Assembly (NCBI GenBank): GCA_963920575.1
Contig: OY986964.1
Span: 18,231,987-18,295,986, forward strand
From: Narthecium ossifragum
Lineage: Eukaryota > Streptophyta > Magnoliopsida > Dioscoreales > Nartheciaceae
Length of the DNA stretch: 64,000 nt
Direction of reading: 5' to 3'
Shown here: piece by piece, positions 53,461-64,000 of the stretch
Layout: the number at the start of each line of letters is the position of its first letter
How positions within the stretch are numbered: the first letter of the stretch is position 1
Translations under genes and position numbers: made by a program
Notes under the pieces: model-generated
Database searches by the model: none
Told to the model about the DNA's origin: nothing
Seen by the model: only the letters and a program-made list of their open reading frames with translations

Positions 53461-54720
53461 TGGCTCTGCCGCTGCCTGCTGGTACTGCTGCGGCTGCTGG
53501 TACGGCTGGTAAAGCTGAACGGTGTCCGGCTGCTCATGCATTGGGAGAGTAACCACACGACCTCCCTGGTTGCCTCCACCCCTGGAGCAGCTCGGTCCAG
53601 CCGCTGACCTGCGCCAACCACTGCTCCCCTGCCAAGCACTGGGCCCTCCGCCCCTACTGCCCTGCGGCACAGCGCCCCGCTCTCCTTGCAAGGAACAGTC
53701 TCTACGGTAATGCCCCAGCTGCCCGCACTGGAAGCAGGTGACTGACGCGCCCGGCTGCTGACGCCCCGGAAGAGCAAACACAAGCCCCCGCTGGCCGCCT
53801 CCACCTCTGGAGCGGCCCGGTCCAGCCCCTGACTCGCGCCCACCACCGCTCCCCAGCCTGGCACCGTACCCCCCGCCTCTACTGCCCTGCGGCATAGCGC
53901 CCCGCACTCCTCGCATGAGACAGTCCTGGCGGAAGTGTCCCGGCTGCCCGCACTGGAAACAAGTGGCTGATGCGCCACCAGGCTACTGACCCTGGCCTCT
54001 CCCTGACGGAGCTTGCCCAGACGGCCCGGACGTCAGGGGAAACTGGTATGGCGGACTCGGCAACTATGGCTGGAACTGGTGCGGGCGCTGCGACCGCTGC
54101 TGAAAGCGTTGCTGATGCCGCAGGTTCCCTTTGCCGAATCCCCCTTTGAACTGGGGTCTCTGGGGTGCACTGGTAGAGGATGCCGGTGGAACTGCCCGGC
54201 ACCTCTCGTCCCGCAACTGCGCCCCTACTACCAAGGCGCAGTTCAGAACTGCTGAGTACGTCTGGAAGCGATAAGAACTGGTCCGTCGTCTGATCTCTGA
54301 CTGAAGCCCCTGCTCAAACTGACGTGCCCTGGCCATTGGACCTGCTGACCCACCACTGAACCTAGACGGGTCCAGCTACAGAAAGTCCAACAAGACCGCC
54401 GCAGCGGTCCGCCTGTCGACAGGAGGGAGAACCCTCTCCTCGGCAAGAAGGGCCTCCTCCCGTGCGACCGAAGCCGTCGCTGGTGATGGCTCAGTCCGTC
54501 TAGCTCTGACCTCCCTGACAGGTGCTACCCTGTCTGGTCGGGCGGGTCGACCAATGTGCCCCACCCCGACCATCAACCGAAGGTCAGCTTCGAGCTCCCG
54601 ACATCTGCGCAATCACCAACAACAAACGAGCGTCCACTCGTTCGAAACCCAAGACAAAACAGCACAACATAAAGCGGAAAAAACACAACACATAAAAAAT
54701 GAGCATGCACGGATGTTCTA
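53461..54720 (-). pseudogene. gag: A3 gag, frameshifted
   Basis: Minus-strand pieces: EEALLAEERVLPPVDRR (54430-54600), RARQFEQGLQSEIRRRTSSY (about 54300), then knuckles CFQCGQPGHFRQDC-like near 53930 and CFQCGQLGHYRRDC near 53710, each followed by RGG-rich sequence, then the Gln-rich [14 protein letters not shown]. Several frame changes separate the parts. The order is typical of Tekay/Del gag; the long Gly/Arg segments between knuckles probably bind RNA. Confidence 0.85.
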
Positions 54721-54788
54721 GACATAGAACTAACCCATTCCACGCTCAACTCGACTGAAACCTGATCCTAAACCCTGGGATCTACAAC

Positions 54789-54805
54789 CTATGCTCTGAT
54801 ACCGT
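54789..54805 (-). promoter_or_regulatory. A3 primer-binding site, mutated initiator-Met type
   Basis: The minus strand reads CGGTATCAGAGCATAGG next to the 5' LTR end at 54808; A1 has TTGGTATCAGAGC here. Confidence 0.8.
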
Positions 54806-54807
54806 AC

Positions 54808-56705
54808 TGTAACGCCCCGGCCCTCCACTGGGCCCCGGCCCGCGAAAGGCCAACCGGGCCGGGCGACGCGAACCGGAACCTACAAAACGCGGAAAACAAA
54901 GCTGGCGAGGGTTCCCTCTAACCTATTGGTCTCCTTAACAGTTCACCAAAAGCACCCCCAATTAAAGATACAACATTGATTAGCAAAACCTCGAACCACA
55001 GATTTAAAACTCAAAGTGTTAAATATACATATCCTCGGAGAGGGGAAGATTCAAATACAACATTACTCCCGTAGGAGACTAACTAACATAGGGTAAAAGC
55101 AGTAAACGATCACCACCTCTCAAAGTCCACCAGGCGCCACCGCACCGCCGACCAACTGCCCGGTAGGGGCCACAGAAGAGGAACTGACGGCTGCACCTGC
55201 AAAACGCAGCCCGGGTAGGTGTGAACACTAAGCTCAGTAGGGATCTACACTATGTTACACAGAAGGAAGAGGAAAACACAACAGTGTCGCCCTCAAGCCA
55301 GACTCGAGTGAGCTACAAGGGTCCCATTACCCTTCACCAGTGATCTCTAGGCATATCCAACCATGGTCACCCCAACGGACTGGGCCCATCCTAGATACGC
55401 CTAGTGTCGCAGGGTGCCAGCTGTGGTCACCCATCACGGACTGGGCCCACACTGATCCCCTACTGGCAGGAACGGACACTGCCCAAAGAATAAGACCCGC
55501 CACCGGTGGCATCCTCAACACCTGACTTGAGGCCGGCACGACCTCTACAATCATCAAGCATCATGTGTACCAGTCCTCTAAGCCTATCATCGAATCGACT
55601 GGACACCACAATTCAAACCGGGTCCAAACCACCCAACCCCGGTCGTAGGGCTAAGTCCGAGCTTCCAGCCTCGGGACGGCGACCCAAAGATCACCCACGC
55701 CCTAACCAATGCAACTAATGCACAAAACAACAATGCATGCTATGACATACACAGATAAGAAGGAAAGCATGCAACAGTATGACAAACATCATATAAGTCA
55801 ACCGGATCGCTGTAGCGGTACTACCGACCGCTGCCAGCCGATCCGCGGCGGGTCCCGGCATTACGACAGTACCGCGACCGTCGACAGCGGACTCCTGCAA
55901 CGGGAAGCAACCCCGAAAACGATGATGAACGATAAACAAAATAATATTATATTCCGAAATATAATATTATATTCAAAACTCTCAAAGCCTCTACTTAGGG
56001 GCTAACTGATCCCTCACAACCAGTCACCAACAAGCCTCCAAACCATACCAGGAGTCTTCCTCTCAATGCCACGGATCCAACGAGCCTTAGAACACCCAAT
56101 TTGATGGTCGGAGGAGGGAGAACGGAAGAGAAGAAGCTTGCCGGAGAAGGAGAGAAAACAGAGCCTTCGGGTGAGGAGAAAGAAGAGGAAGAAGAAGAAG
56201 GAAGGGAAGGAGAAAAGGAGGAAAGGGGGGAGGGGACGGCCGGGGGAAGGGGGAAAAAGGCGAAGGAGGGGAGGGAAAGTCCTCCCCTTCTGACAAGAGA
56301 GAGCGACGGCCAACGGCGGCCGTCCTCGCGAAACAGAAAAGCCACCGACGCGATTCTGATCGATCGCTCCAAGGAGCGATCGATCGCACGCGCCCCGGAT
56401 CGATCCCAACACCAAGTCAGATCGATCCGAGCGGGTCAAATCCACGGACTCGCTCACGAGTCTGATCGATCGTTCCGAGGAGCGATCGATCGCTCAAGGG
56501 TCGTCAGCTGCCCAAAGGCAAGCTTCCGCGCGCCCGAGCTGGGATCTCCCGATCCCGGGTCCACCTAGCCACTCTAAACAAATACTAACACATACAAGGT
56601 CAGTGTGTGCACACGCGGGTGTGAAACAAACCAATAAGGCGCAATTTACCAAATTGCCCTTGCGGTCTACAACGAGCCATAGGGGTAGAGGGGCAGGTCC
56701 TCACA
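54808..56705 (-). repeat. 5' LTR of A3 (1898 bp) with an internal deletion
   Basis: It matches the 3' LTR (38334-40768) but lacks about 552 bp. In the 3' LTR, TGATCCC occurs at 39528-39534 and 40080-40086; here only one TGATCCC remains, near 56007. Palindrome cluster 56354-56494. It ends CCTCACA at 56705. Confidence 0.92.
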
Positions 56706-56710
56706 GTGGC

Positions 56711-58237
56711 CCTTATGTTTCCCCATGTTTTTGTCTCACGGTCGACCGTCGGATCGACCGTCGCATCGACCGTGGCCTCACCGTCGACCGTCGCATCGAC
56801 CGTCAACCCCTGAATAGTGTTTTCTGGCTTCCTTTGATTGGTTTCTCGTTCATGATAGATACTCAATCATGTTAGGGAACATGCATGATGTTATGGAGGG
56901 ATTTTCAATGGATTTCTATCGAGTTTGGGAAATTGAATCGTGTGTTTATCTTTTTGGTGGATTTATGGGTGGACTTGTATTCAAATACTTGGTTGGATAG
57001 TACTTTAAATGCTTAATTGGTTGCTTAGTCATTAGCTAGCTATGAATGCTAGCTAACGTTGAATTGTGGAACCTTAACCTGATGCCGGTGTGTGCCGAGG
57101 GCTATTGTATAACTGTTGGCAAGTTACCTGCGGGGTAACTGTGGAACCTTAGTCTGTCAGGTGCAAGAGAGCACTGAAGACTATTGTATAACTGTGTTTA
57201 CCGTTTGGCTCTAATCATTGTTTGGTTAGTATAGATTATCTGTATTTGAGGCCCTTGCTATGCTCACCTCTTTGGCTAGCTGCAGGCTATGCCTAGCCCT
57301 GTATGATTATTGTCATATTGTTGCATCCCTATATCTCATTATCTGTGCCTGGGCATTGCATTCATCTTGTTTGCATTAGAGGCATATCAGGTTAGGCGGG
57401 CGATGGGTTGATCGCCGATCCGAGGCTCTCGGGTAGCTCGGATCTAGCCTTAGAACCGTGGCTGGGTAGTAAGGATTAGGGCGTGATTGTAATTGAATCT
57501 CATGTTGTTGAGGATTTGAGGTAGTTGACTATGATCAATGCTTTGAAGTTTAGAGGTCGTGTTGTCTTCCCAAAGCTAAGTTCTAAGGATGGATGTCGAT
57601 GCATTACCGAACATGGGTCCCCAAGGCATGGGAATCCTGCTTGGTTAAGGGTGATCCTGCATATTACTGTTACATGGCCTCCTGGTAACTTGTTCAGGAG
57701 GGGTTTCATAGCAGGAGCCCTTGGGACATCGACAGGGGTGGTGGAACCCCGTGGTATTCCTTAGGCTTAAGCGGGGAGACAACACTGTTGTTGTTTTCCT
57801 CCCTTCAGTGTCCCGTAGAGTAGAACCCTACTGAGCTTATTGCTCACTCCTACCCGGGCTGCGTTTGCAGGTGCAGGCGCCAGTTCTTCCTCAGTAGAGC
57901 CGGCGGGATCAGCTTTTGGCGGCGCGACTACGTCCAGAGGTTGCTGCCGGACGACTGTTGTACTTTTGATAGTTTTGTATATTATAAACATCTTCGAGGA
58001 TCTTTTTGGATTATTGTATAATATCTTTCCCTTGGTGGAGTTTGATAAGAATTTTGTATCAGATGTTTAAACAGTACACCTTGATGTATTTATAAATTGA
58101 ATTACATATTACATCTGGAATATAAATTCTTTAAATTTATCTATGTTTTCCGCATTGTATCGCGCCAGTTGGAGATGAATAGTGATATGAACCCTCATGC
58201 CTCGTCCTGAATAGGTTTTTTGGGTCGGGGTGTGACA
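56711..58237 (+). repeat. B 5' LTR, second part
   Basis: It continues from 38328 after the TSD. It has a TCGACC array (56736-56803), hairpin train 57038-57190, U5 block near 57825-57880, and end GGGGTGTGACA at 58237. Confidence 0.92.
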
Positions 58238-59305
58238 ACTTGGTATTAGAGCAGGCTGTAGGTCCCAGGGATAGGATTAGGCTTACGGTTAAGGCTTTGA
58301 GTGTGGAATGGGATAATTCTAGGTCTAGAACATCATTGCTTGTCTGTTTGCGATTGCGTGTGAGGTGTTTATTTATCTGTTTGCTGTTGTGCTTTGTTGA
58401 TGTCCGGTTGCGTCATGACGTCTCAGGGGGAGATGTGCATGCGCGCCAGTCACGTCCGTTCCCTCGCCTGACAGCGTCTCCCCCCGTGCTGGAGACGACC
58501 GAGTAGGGATTGGGAGTGTGTTACCTCTGTGCTCTTGGAATCCCAAGAGGTGGACCCGTTGTGGTCCAGAGGCGATGTTTGAGATCCTTCGATAGTAGAG
58601 GACTGATTGAAGGAGGTTACCCGGATCCCGGATGTTTGGGACATCCTGGAGTATCGCTTGCTTGAGAATCTGTTGTTTTCTTGCCTTCCCAGGAAGCGAT
58701 TCGTAGTGCCGCTTATCGGGGCCACTAGGGACACTGTTGGTTGTGTGTTGAGAATAGTTCGCATGTTGTTCTCTGGCACCTACCCTTGGAGGGTGGTGTA
58801 GTTGGGAGTACCCTCCTCTGGTTCTGGGTACTCGCACCACGTGGCGACATGTGGATTGGCTGGCTCATCTGGTTTGGTATGCTAGAGCGACAGCAGGGTG
58901 CAACCTGGACTGTGCGCTAGCTAATGAGATAGGTGACTTGAGAGTTGACACCGGGCAGTTGGTCGGCGGTCGTGGTGAGTTACGGGGTTGTCGTTCCTGC
59001 TTCTGGGGAATGGCAGGGTGGCCGTTGGTAGAGACAGTGGTTTCAGCATCAACGACAGCCATGGCAGCAGCAGCGTCGTGCCAGTTCTTTGAGAGGTGAC
59101 CTGGGCCACCACACTGAGAGGGATTCCACCGAGTGCTCAAGTGTTAGACGCCAGGTACCTTTCCGCCGACGGTGCTCGTGGCGCCTCGCGGCCGCAGAGC
59201 GGCCAGGCCTGGCACACGACGTGGGGCAGAGCAGTGGGTTGATACGTCAGTTGGGGTAGATACCTGGGGCAGACGCAGGAATTCAGATTCCAGGTAGAGG
59301 CTAGC
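58238..59305 (+). pseudogene. gag: B primer site and heavily decayed gag
   Basis: TGGTATTAGAGC (58241-58252) is an initiator-Met-type primer site with one change. No long frame follows. A damaged zinc knuckle can be traced near 59078-59140 (CQFFER, then after a one-base shift DLGHHTERDSTEC), with two Cys replaced and the frame broken. The rest is unrecognised. It ends at CTAGC (59301-59305), where a second B LTR begins. Confidence 0.55.
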
Positions 59306-61132
59306 TGTGAGGACCCGTACCTCCAACCCGGTCCGACCGCGTTAGGTCGAGGTTCTGGGTTTGCGGTTTGACCCGGTTGGCCTTGGGATGCGATCGGTTG
59401 ATCGCATCGCTGTTTTAGACCCCAGTGGCATTTTGGTAAATATGCTCCCTGGAGGTCAGTTTCACACCCGCGTTACACACACGGCCTTGGATTGGTGTAA
59501 GTGCTTGAGTAGAACCTTAAGGGTGCTTCCGATCGGAAGATCGGAGCTCGATCGGGAGAGATCGAATCGGACGACTGTGATCGATTCCAGCGTTCTATTT
59601 AAGCTCTTCTCCTTTCTCCCTCTTTTCTTTCTTCTTCTCCTGCCGTTCTCTTTCTCTCTCTCTCCAACCGGCGGTGCTAGGGCTTCGGAGCGCGGCTTTC
59701 GAGGAGCGGATTTCCGCGATCGGAGTTGGGGGATGCGTAGAGGAGCTACCCTGCTCGATCAAGTAGGTGTTTCTACCTCGATCTTATGATCGGGTTCTCC
59801 TAGGATAGGTTTATTGTGCTTTTGTTGTAGGAATACATGTTAGAATGTTATGTAGCTTGTAGCACATGTGTTGTGGCTTGTTTCAAGTATTCCTACCTTG
59901 CGATTTTCGTATTTTAACGGTTTGTTTCCGTATTATCGTCGTTTTATCGGTTTTCGGCCATTAAGACCTAGGTTTGAGATTTAACCATCAAAATCATGTT
60001 TTAATCATACCATTAGCTTCCCCATCATATTTTACACCTGCTTGCAAAGTTTCATCAACTTCCAACTTGATTTGATCATCCAAATCCAAGAAATTGGATG
60101 TCCGGCACTGTTCTGAGGAACTGTGCCGTGGGGCTGACGGTCGATCGGTGGATCTACCGTCAAGCGTTAATACGCTTCGGGCCTGACGCTCTGTCGCGTT
60201 TTTGGCCTCCCACGTTCAATGCCCCGATCGACCGTGGTTCCTTCTCCTTTTCATTTCGCCTCACGGTCGACCGTCAGATCGATATACCGATCGTCCGTGA
60301 GGCTCTGTCCCGTTTTAGGCTTCCCACGGTCGATATACCGATCGACCGTGACCCTTATGCCTTTCCCTCATTTGACCCCCACGGTCGACCGTCGGATCGA
60401 CCGTGGCATCAACTGTGGCCTCACGGTCGACCGTCGCATCGACCGTGGGCCACTGAGCTGTGTTTGCTGGTTTCCTTTGATTGGTTTTCATCCATGATAG
60501 ATACCCAATCATGTTAGGAAGCATACACGTCGTTTTCATGGGATTTTCGAGGGATTTCTATTGATATTGGGAATTGAATTGGGCGTTTGTCTTTTTGGTG
60601 GATTTATGGATGGATGTGCATTTAAATACTTAGTTGAATGATATTTTGAAATGCTTATTGTTGCTTAACCGTTAGCTAGCTATGAGTGCTAGCTAATGTG
60701 GAATTGTGAAACCTTAGCCTAATGCCGGCGTGTGCCGAGGGCTATTGTAGAAATATGGGCCAGTTACCTGTGGGGTAACTGTGGAACCTTAGTTTGTCAG
60801 GTGCAAGATAGCACTGAAGACTATTGTATATCTGTGTTCAATGCTTTGCTCTAATCATTGTTTGGTTAGTATAGATTATCTGTAATTGAGGCCCTTGCTA
60901 TGCTCACCCCTTAGGCTAGTTATAGGCAATGCTTAGCCCTGTATGATTATTGTCATGTTGTTACGTGCCTGTATCTCGTTATCTGTGCCTGAGCATTGCA
61001 TGCATCTTATTTGCATTAGAGGCATATGAGGTTAGGCGGGCAATGGGTTGATCGCCGATCCGAGGCTCTCGAGTAGCTCGGATCTAGCCTTAGGACTGCA
61101 GCTGGGAAGTCAGGATTAGGGCGTGATTGTTT
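59306..61132 (+). repeat. Second B LTR (B2), truncated at its 3' end
   Basis: Starts TGTGAGGACC and aligns with the solo B LTR up to GCGTGATTGTTT (61121-61132), then stops matching. GATC cluster 59526-59586, TATA-like CTATTTAAG 59595-59603, TCGACC array 60135-60450, hairpin train 60676-60835. No polypurine tract precedes it, so it is not the 3' LTR of B but an insertion or a rearranged copy. Confidence 0.85.
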
Positions 61133-62024
61133 AACACTTTTACTATGATTTAAGGATAGCTTGACATATCCTAATGCACATGTTCACTTCCACATGTTAA
61201 GGGGTTGATATTAGATTCTAAGCATGACACTAGGATAGATTTACAATTCTATATCATGACACAGAAAATACATGAACACATGCAATTATCTAAGTATGCG
61301 GAAAAGAAAAAAAAGAAAAAAAAGGGATTTTCAACTTAGTAACCGGACAGTGTGCCTAGCTAGCATGGTGTTCACGTAAAACGGTTGAATTTCCTGAAAA
61401 AAAAAAGAAGAAAGAAAAAAAAAGATTTTCAACTTAGTAACCGGGCAGTGTGCCTAACCAGCGTGGTGTTCGCGTAAAACAGTTGAAATTCCTACGAAAA
61501 GAAAAAAGAGAAAAAAAAACAGATATTGTTATGTGATAAGTGGAAGATATGTGCTTGGATAGGATTGTGATCTTGAATAGTTGAAGTGTTTAGATATAAT
61601 TGATGCTCTGAAACATGTGGAACCTCATTCACACACAGGAGTGTTAAAGTTATTTTTAATCATGATTAAATATGTTAAAGTGTTGGAAATATGTTATGAC
61701 ATGTTTTGATTTACTATATTCTTATGTGATAATGAGTTGAAGGATGCATTTATAGATATGATTTCTATTTCATGCATTAGAGTTGATGAATATTATAATC
61801 GAATTCTAATGACATATTCAAGGGAATGTATAGATGTTTGTGGGTGTCATCCCTGAAAACCCTCAGGAGACTATAACTCCTCCACTGGGGTAACCCAGGG
61901 GTTTAAAGGCTTGTTGCACATGCTAAGTGCAATCGTGAGACCTACGAAAGTGGCTAGTTAGATTTATTGATTTCTTTTTATATTTTCTTTGCTCGAAGAC
62001 TAGCAAAGTGTAAGTTGGGGGGTG
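61133..62024 (+). other. 3' UTR of Athila-like element H3 with duplicated module
   Basis: Non-coding. Two modules (61336-61395 and 61427-61490) read CTTAGTAACCGG, GTGTGCCTA, GGTGTTCGCGTAAAAC and are flanked by AAAAAGAAAAAA runs. It ends TAAGTTGGGGGGTG, the polypurine tract. Its 5' side is fused to the B2 LTR at 61132. Confidence 0.75.
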
Positions 62025-63456
62025 TGATGAGTCACTAAATATTCATACTTAAACCCTGTAATTTACATTTGTTAGCCCGAGAGTGTTTGTATTTGATAGT
62101 TTGTTAAGTGATTTCAGGTTTAATGAATATTGAAGTTAGAAAATACAGAAAATGACTAATATGTGGAAATTACGCTGCTCCGCTATCCGTTTGGAAAGAA
62201 TTCACCAAATTCTCCAAATAAATCCTAAATTCCTGAAATTTGGAGGACTTATCGAAGACTTCAAGATGCACAACTTTCATGTTGGACACTTCACGAGATT
62301 CCTGATGGTGTGATAGCCGATTTAAAGAATACATGAAGATACATAAGCTGGAAGACTGGTCCGTCGACGCCCAGGAGAATATTCGCCAAATATTCCAAAT
62401 AAGTATAAATAATGTTAAATCTTTGGGATAGGACAGAAGACTACCTACTCTACATCTTTCATGTTGAGCACATTTCCAAATTTCAGACCGGTTGAACCCA
62501 GTCGCGACCGGAAGAAGCTGTCAGGATCGAACCAGGAAATCCGAGTTCACTAGAGGTCTAACTCAACCCTAAAACCCTAATTCCGGGAATTAAGATATAA
62601 AAAGGGTTTTGTGGCTGGAAAACGGGAAGCCTCCATAGAGAGAAAAAGAGGGATTAAGGGTGCTGAAGAAGACGGAGATGCGGCGTGGATCCCTAACCTT
62701 CTTCATCGAATACATGGATCTCATCGAAAAGATGAGTGGCTAATCTCTTTACTTAGGGATCTCATGAATCTATAGAGTAGCTTCTTTGTATTTTCTATTT
62801 TGATTCGTGTTATCTTTTCAAAGACATGATCCTATGACTATGGTTTTATCTTATAAAGAGTTGAGGGAACAGAGTTCCTCGACGTACATTCAGACCTACT
62901 TGATTGTTGTGCTTGATGGTAGAGATTCGTAGTATGGTTTTTATGTTGCTTTTGTGCATGCCTTTGAGATAATCTATGCTAGATGAAGATAGGTTGTACT
63001 CAGATTAAGTTCGAAGACAATCTATGCTAAGTTTGGATAGGTTATGCCTTAGGGAAGCAATAGCATTATTTTAGGGATCCATGTAAGCTTAAGAAGCTGT
63101 GGATCTATAATGTCAAGATAAGAAACAAGAGGATAACTAGTGAATACAGGAAGTAAAACTAAAGTGGATTGAGTAATCCCTAGGTTTTCTCTCATTGATC
63201 TATTTCAATTTCGTTAATTGTTTTCTTAATTAGTTTTAATTAATCAGTTCCTAAAACCCAAATCAATCCTTTTTCACTTTAGGATTAGAGTGTTGAGAGT
63301 TAATTATGGTGTTCTTTGTTAGTCAAAGTTTTCCCTGAGGATCGACCCCGTATTTCACCATTATTCCATCTTATTAATTTAGTGTTGAAAGAAAGGTTTA
63401 CAAATTTCTAAATTGCGTTTTGCATACGTTTTAACGACGACGTTTGTGAGCGATCA
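62025..63456 (+). repeat. LTR of H3 (1432 bp)
   Basis: Starts TGATGAGTCACT, ends GAGCGATCA, and is clearly related to the H LTR (15468-33028), though diverged. TATA-like ATATAAAAAGG near 62593. It is followed by CCTCCTAGC, not a primer site, so it is the 3' LTR of a 5'-truncated element. Confidence 0.85.
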
Positions 63457-63997
63457 CCTCCTAGCTGGGTTTGCCTACTTCCGCAGTTGACAGCTCAACA
63501 CCGGCATTGCAAGTTTTGGGGCAGAGAGATCAGTGCAGATCAGATCAGATGTGATAGCCGTTAGAGTTCGCAGTTGGCAGCAGAGGGTTTGCTTACAGAT
63601 TGGCTCTATTTACGCACTTGTCAGTTGCGTGTACTACCACCACATGTTCGGTGTTGAGGAAGTACATTCCATATCCGTCCCACGTGATCAGACACGACGA
63701 CATCGTGGTCGAGGAGAACATCGCCTACATAGAGCAGCCAGCGCAGATTCTGAACAGACGGGATCAGGTGCTGTGAGGCAGATCGATACTGTTGGTGATG
63801 ATCAGGTAGAGGTGTGGTAGTGCAGAGAGCTTGACATGGGACCGAGGGGATCGCATGTGCCAGTAGTTTCCCCGACTGTTTGACCCAGCAGGTAATTCCC
63901 TTTTTGTGGGCGTTCGTGCCACTAGGACTAGTTGGTTCCTCTTTTCTGACCCTACCCTTGAATTTCGGGACGAAATTGTTTTTTAAGGGTGATTGGT
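63457..63997 (+). pseudogene. pol: End of B pol (chromodomain) and polypurine zone
   Basis: In a frame beginning about 63655 the sequence reads RKYIPYPSHVIRHDDIVVEE, then AQILNRRDQVL and a stop, a decayed chromodomain like the one in A0. Further on, PRLFDPAG near 63875 is the usual pol end, and the segment finishes with GAATTTCGGGACGAAATTG and TTTTAAGGGTGATTGG, the family's polypurine zone. Integrase and reverse transcriptase are missing from the window. Confidence 0.75.
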
Positions 63998-64000
63998 TGT

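Larger units (their letters stand above)
38334..56705 (-). mobile_element. Element A3: Tekay/Del-like family-A element nested in the B LTR
   Basis: TSD GTGGC at 38329-38333 and 56706-56710. The 5' LTR is 54808-56705, the primer site near 54789-54805, decayed gag-protease-RT 52701-54720, and the 3' LTR 38334-40768 lacking its first about 60 bp. Integrase and RNase H are gone. The space between holds the X/Tat fragment and C (40769-52700). Confidence 0.92.
37341..64000 (+). mobile_element. Element B: family-B Ty3/gypsy element, runs past the window end
   Basis: The 5' LTR starts TGTGAGGACC at 37341 after the putative TSD GTTTA (37336-37340) and ends GTGTGACA at 58237, with A3 inside. The interior is a decayed gag (58238-59305), a later composite insertion (59306-63456), then the pol end and polypurine zone (63457 to about 63997). 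The final bases (TGT, 63998-64000) look like the start of the 3' LTR. Confidence 0.85.

Noticed and set aside
58865..59140. Minus-strand zinc-knuckle-like peptide (QCGGPGHLSKNW)
   Set aside because: Element B runs on the plus strand, and the plus strand shows a damaged knuckle at the same place; the minus reading is probably a chance mirror.
1..64000. Host genes, rRNA, tRNA, snoRNA or bacterial-type features
   Set aside because: Every longer open frame maps to a retroelement or low-complexity tract; tRNA-like matches are short primer-binding sites; no rRNA or cloverleaf was recognised by eye.

Overview
This window is plant nuclear DNA made almost entirely of nested LTR retrotransposons, mostly Ty3/gypsy. 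I found no host protein-coding gene, rRNA, tRNA or CRISPR array. The evidence for a plant is: primer-binding sites matching initiator-tRNA-Met (TGGTATCAGAGC) and tRNA-Asp (TGGCGCCGTTGCCGGGGA); Athila-type gag-protease; chromodomain integrases; plant-style TATA boxes in LTRs; and 5-bp target-site duplications (TSDs). It reads like gene-poor heterochromatin of a large angiosperm genome. I cannot name the species.

Layout, outermost layer first. (1) The oldest substrate is a plus-strand Athila-like element H: a 3' ORF with a plant-transposon/env-like domain (674-15280), an LTR (15468-33028), a tRNA-Asp primer site and a decayed gag (33485-37340). (2) The H ORF holds the tail of a family-A LTR (1-668) and element A0 (minus, 1107-14804, TSD CAATC). 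A0 holds A1 (plus, 2668-11719, TSD TCAAC), and A1 holds a solo family-B LTR (7953-10523, TSD CAATT/CGATT). (3) The H LTR holds D (minus, 16616-32727, TSD AAGAC), a gag-protease-only element. D holds solo LTR A4 (19586-21991, TSD ATTAT), the CRM-like element F (22269-27795, TSD CATTG) with a 1362-aa gag-pol ORF, and solo LTR G (28685-30279, TSD AAAGG). (4) H gag holds truncated element E (33595 to about 36207) and element B (37341 to the window end). (5) The 5' LTR of B holds A3 (minus, 38334-56705, TSD GTGGC). A3 holds a Tat/Ogre-like LTR 'X' with a piece of its internal region (40769-52700), and X holds element C (43378-50380) with an intact 805-aa gag-protease ORF. (6) The interior of B also holds a second B LTR fused to an Athila-like 3' end (59306-63456), and then the end of B pol (63457 to about 63997).

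How the pieces fit: families A and B are long-LTR (about 2.3-2.6 kb) chromodomain elements of Tekay/Del type. A1 and E keep gag but lack pol. C and D form one family that never shows pol here and probably depends on a related full element. F is the only element with nearly complete enzymes, but two in-frame stops cut its pol tail.

The most unusual signal is a set of clustered perfect palindromes centred on TCGA (GATCGATC or GGTCGACC cores). They recur at matching places in the LTRs of unrelated families. Copies of one LTR family carry different palindromes at the same place, as if the cassette were being exchanged. Other conserved non-coding signals are a duplicated 3'-UTR module shared by C, D and H3, a repeated GGNTATTTTGGTNATTT series in LTR X, a splice-acceptor-like block conserved between LTRs A, B and E, and a chain of hairpins in LTR B.
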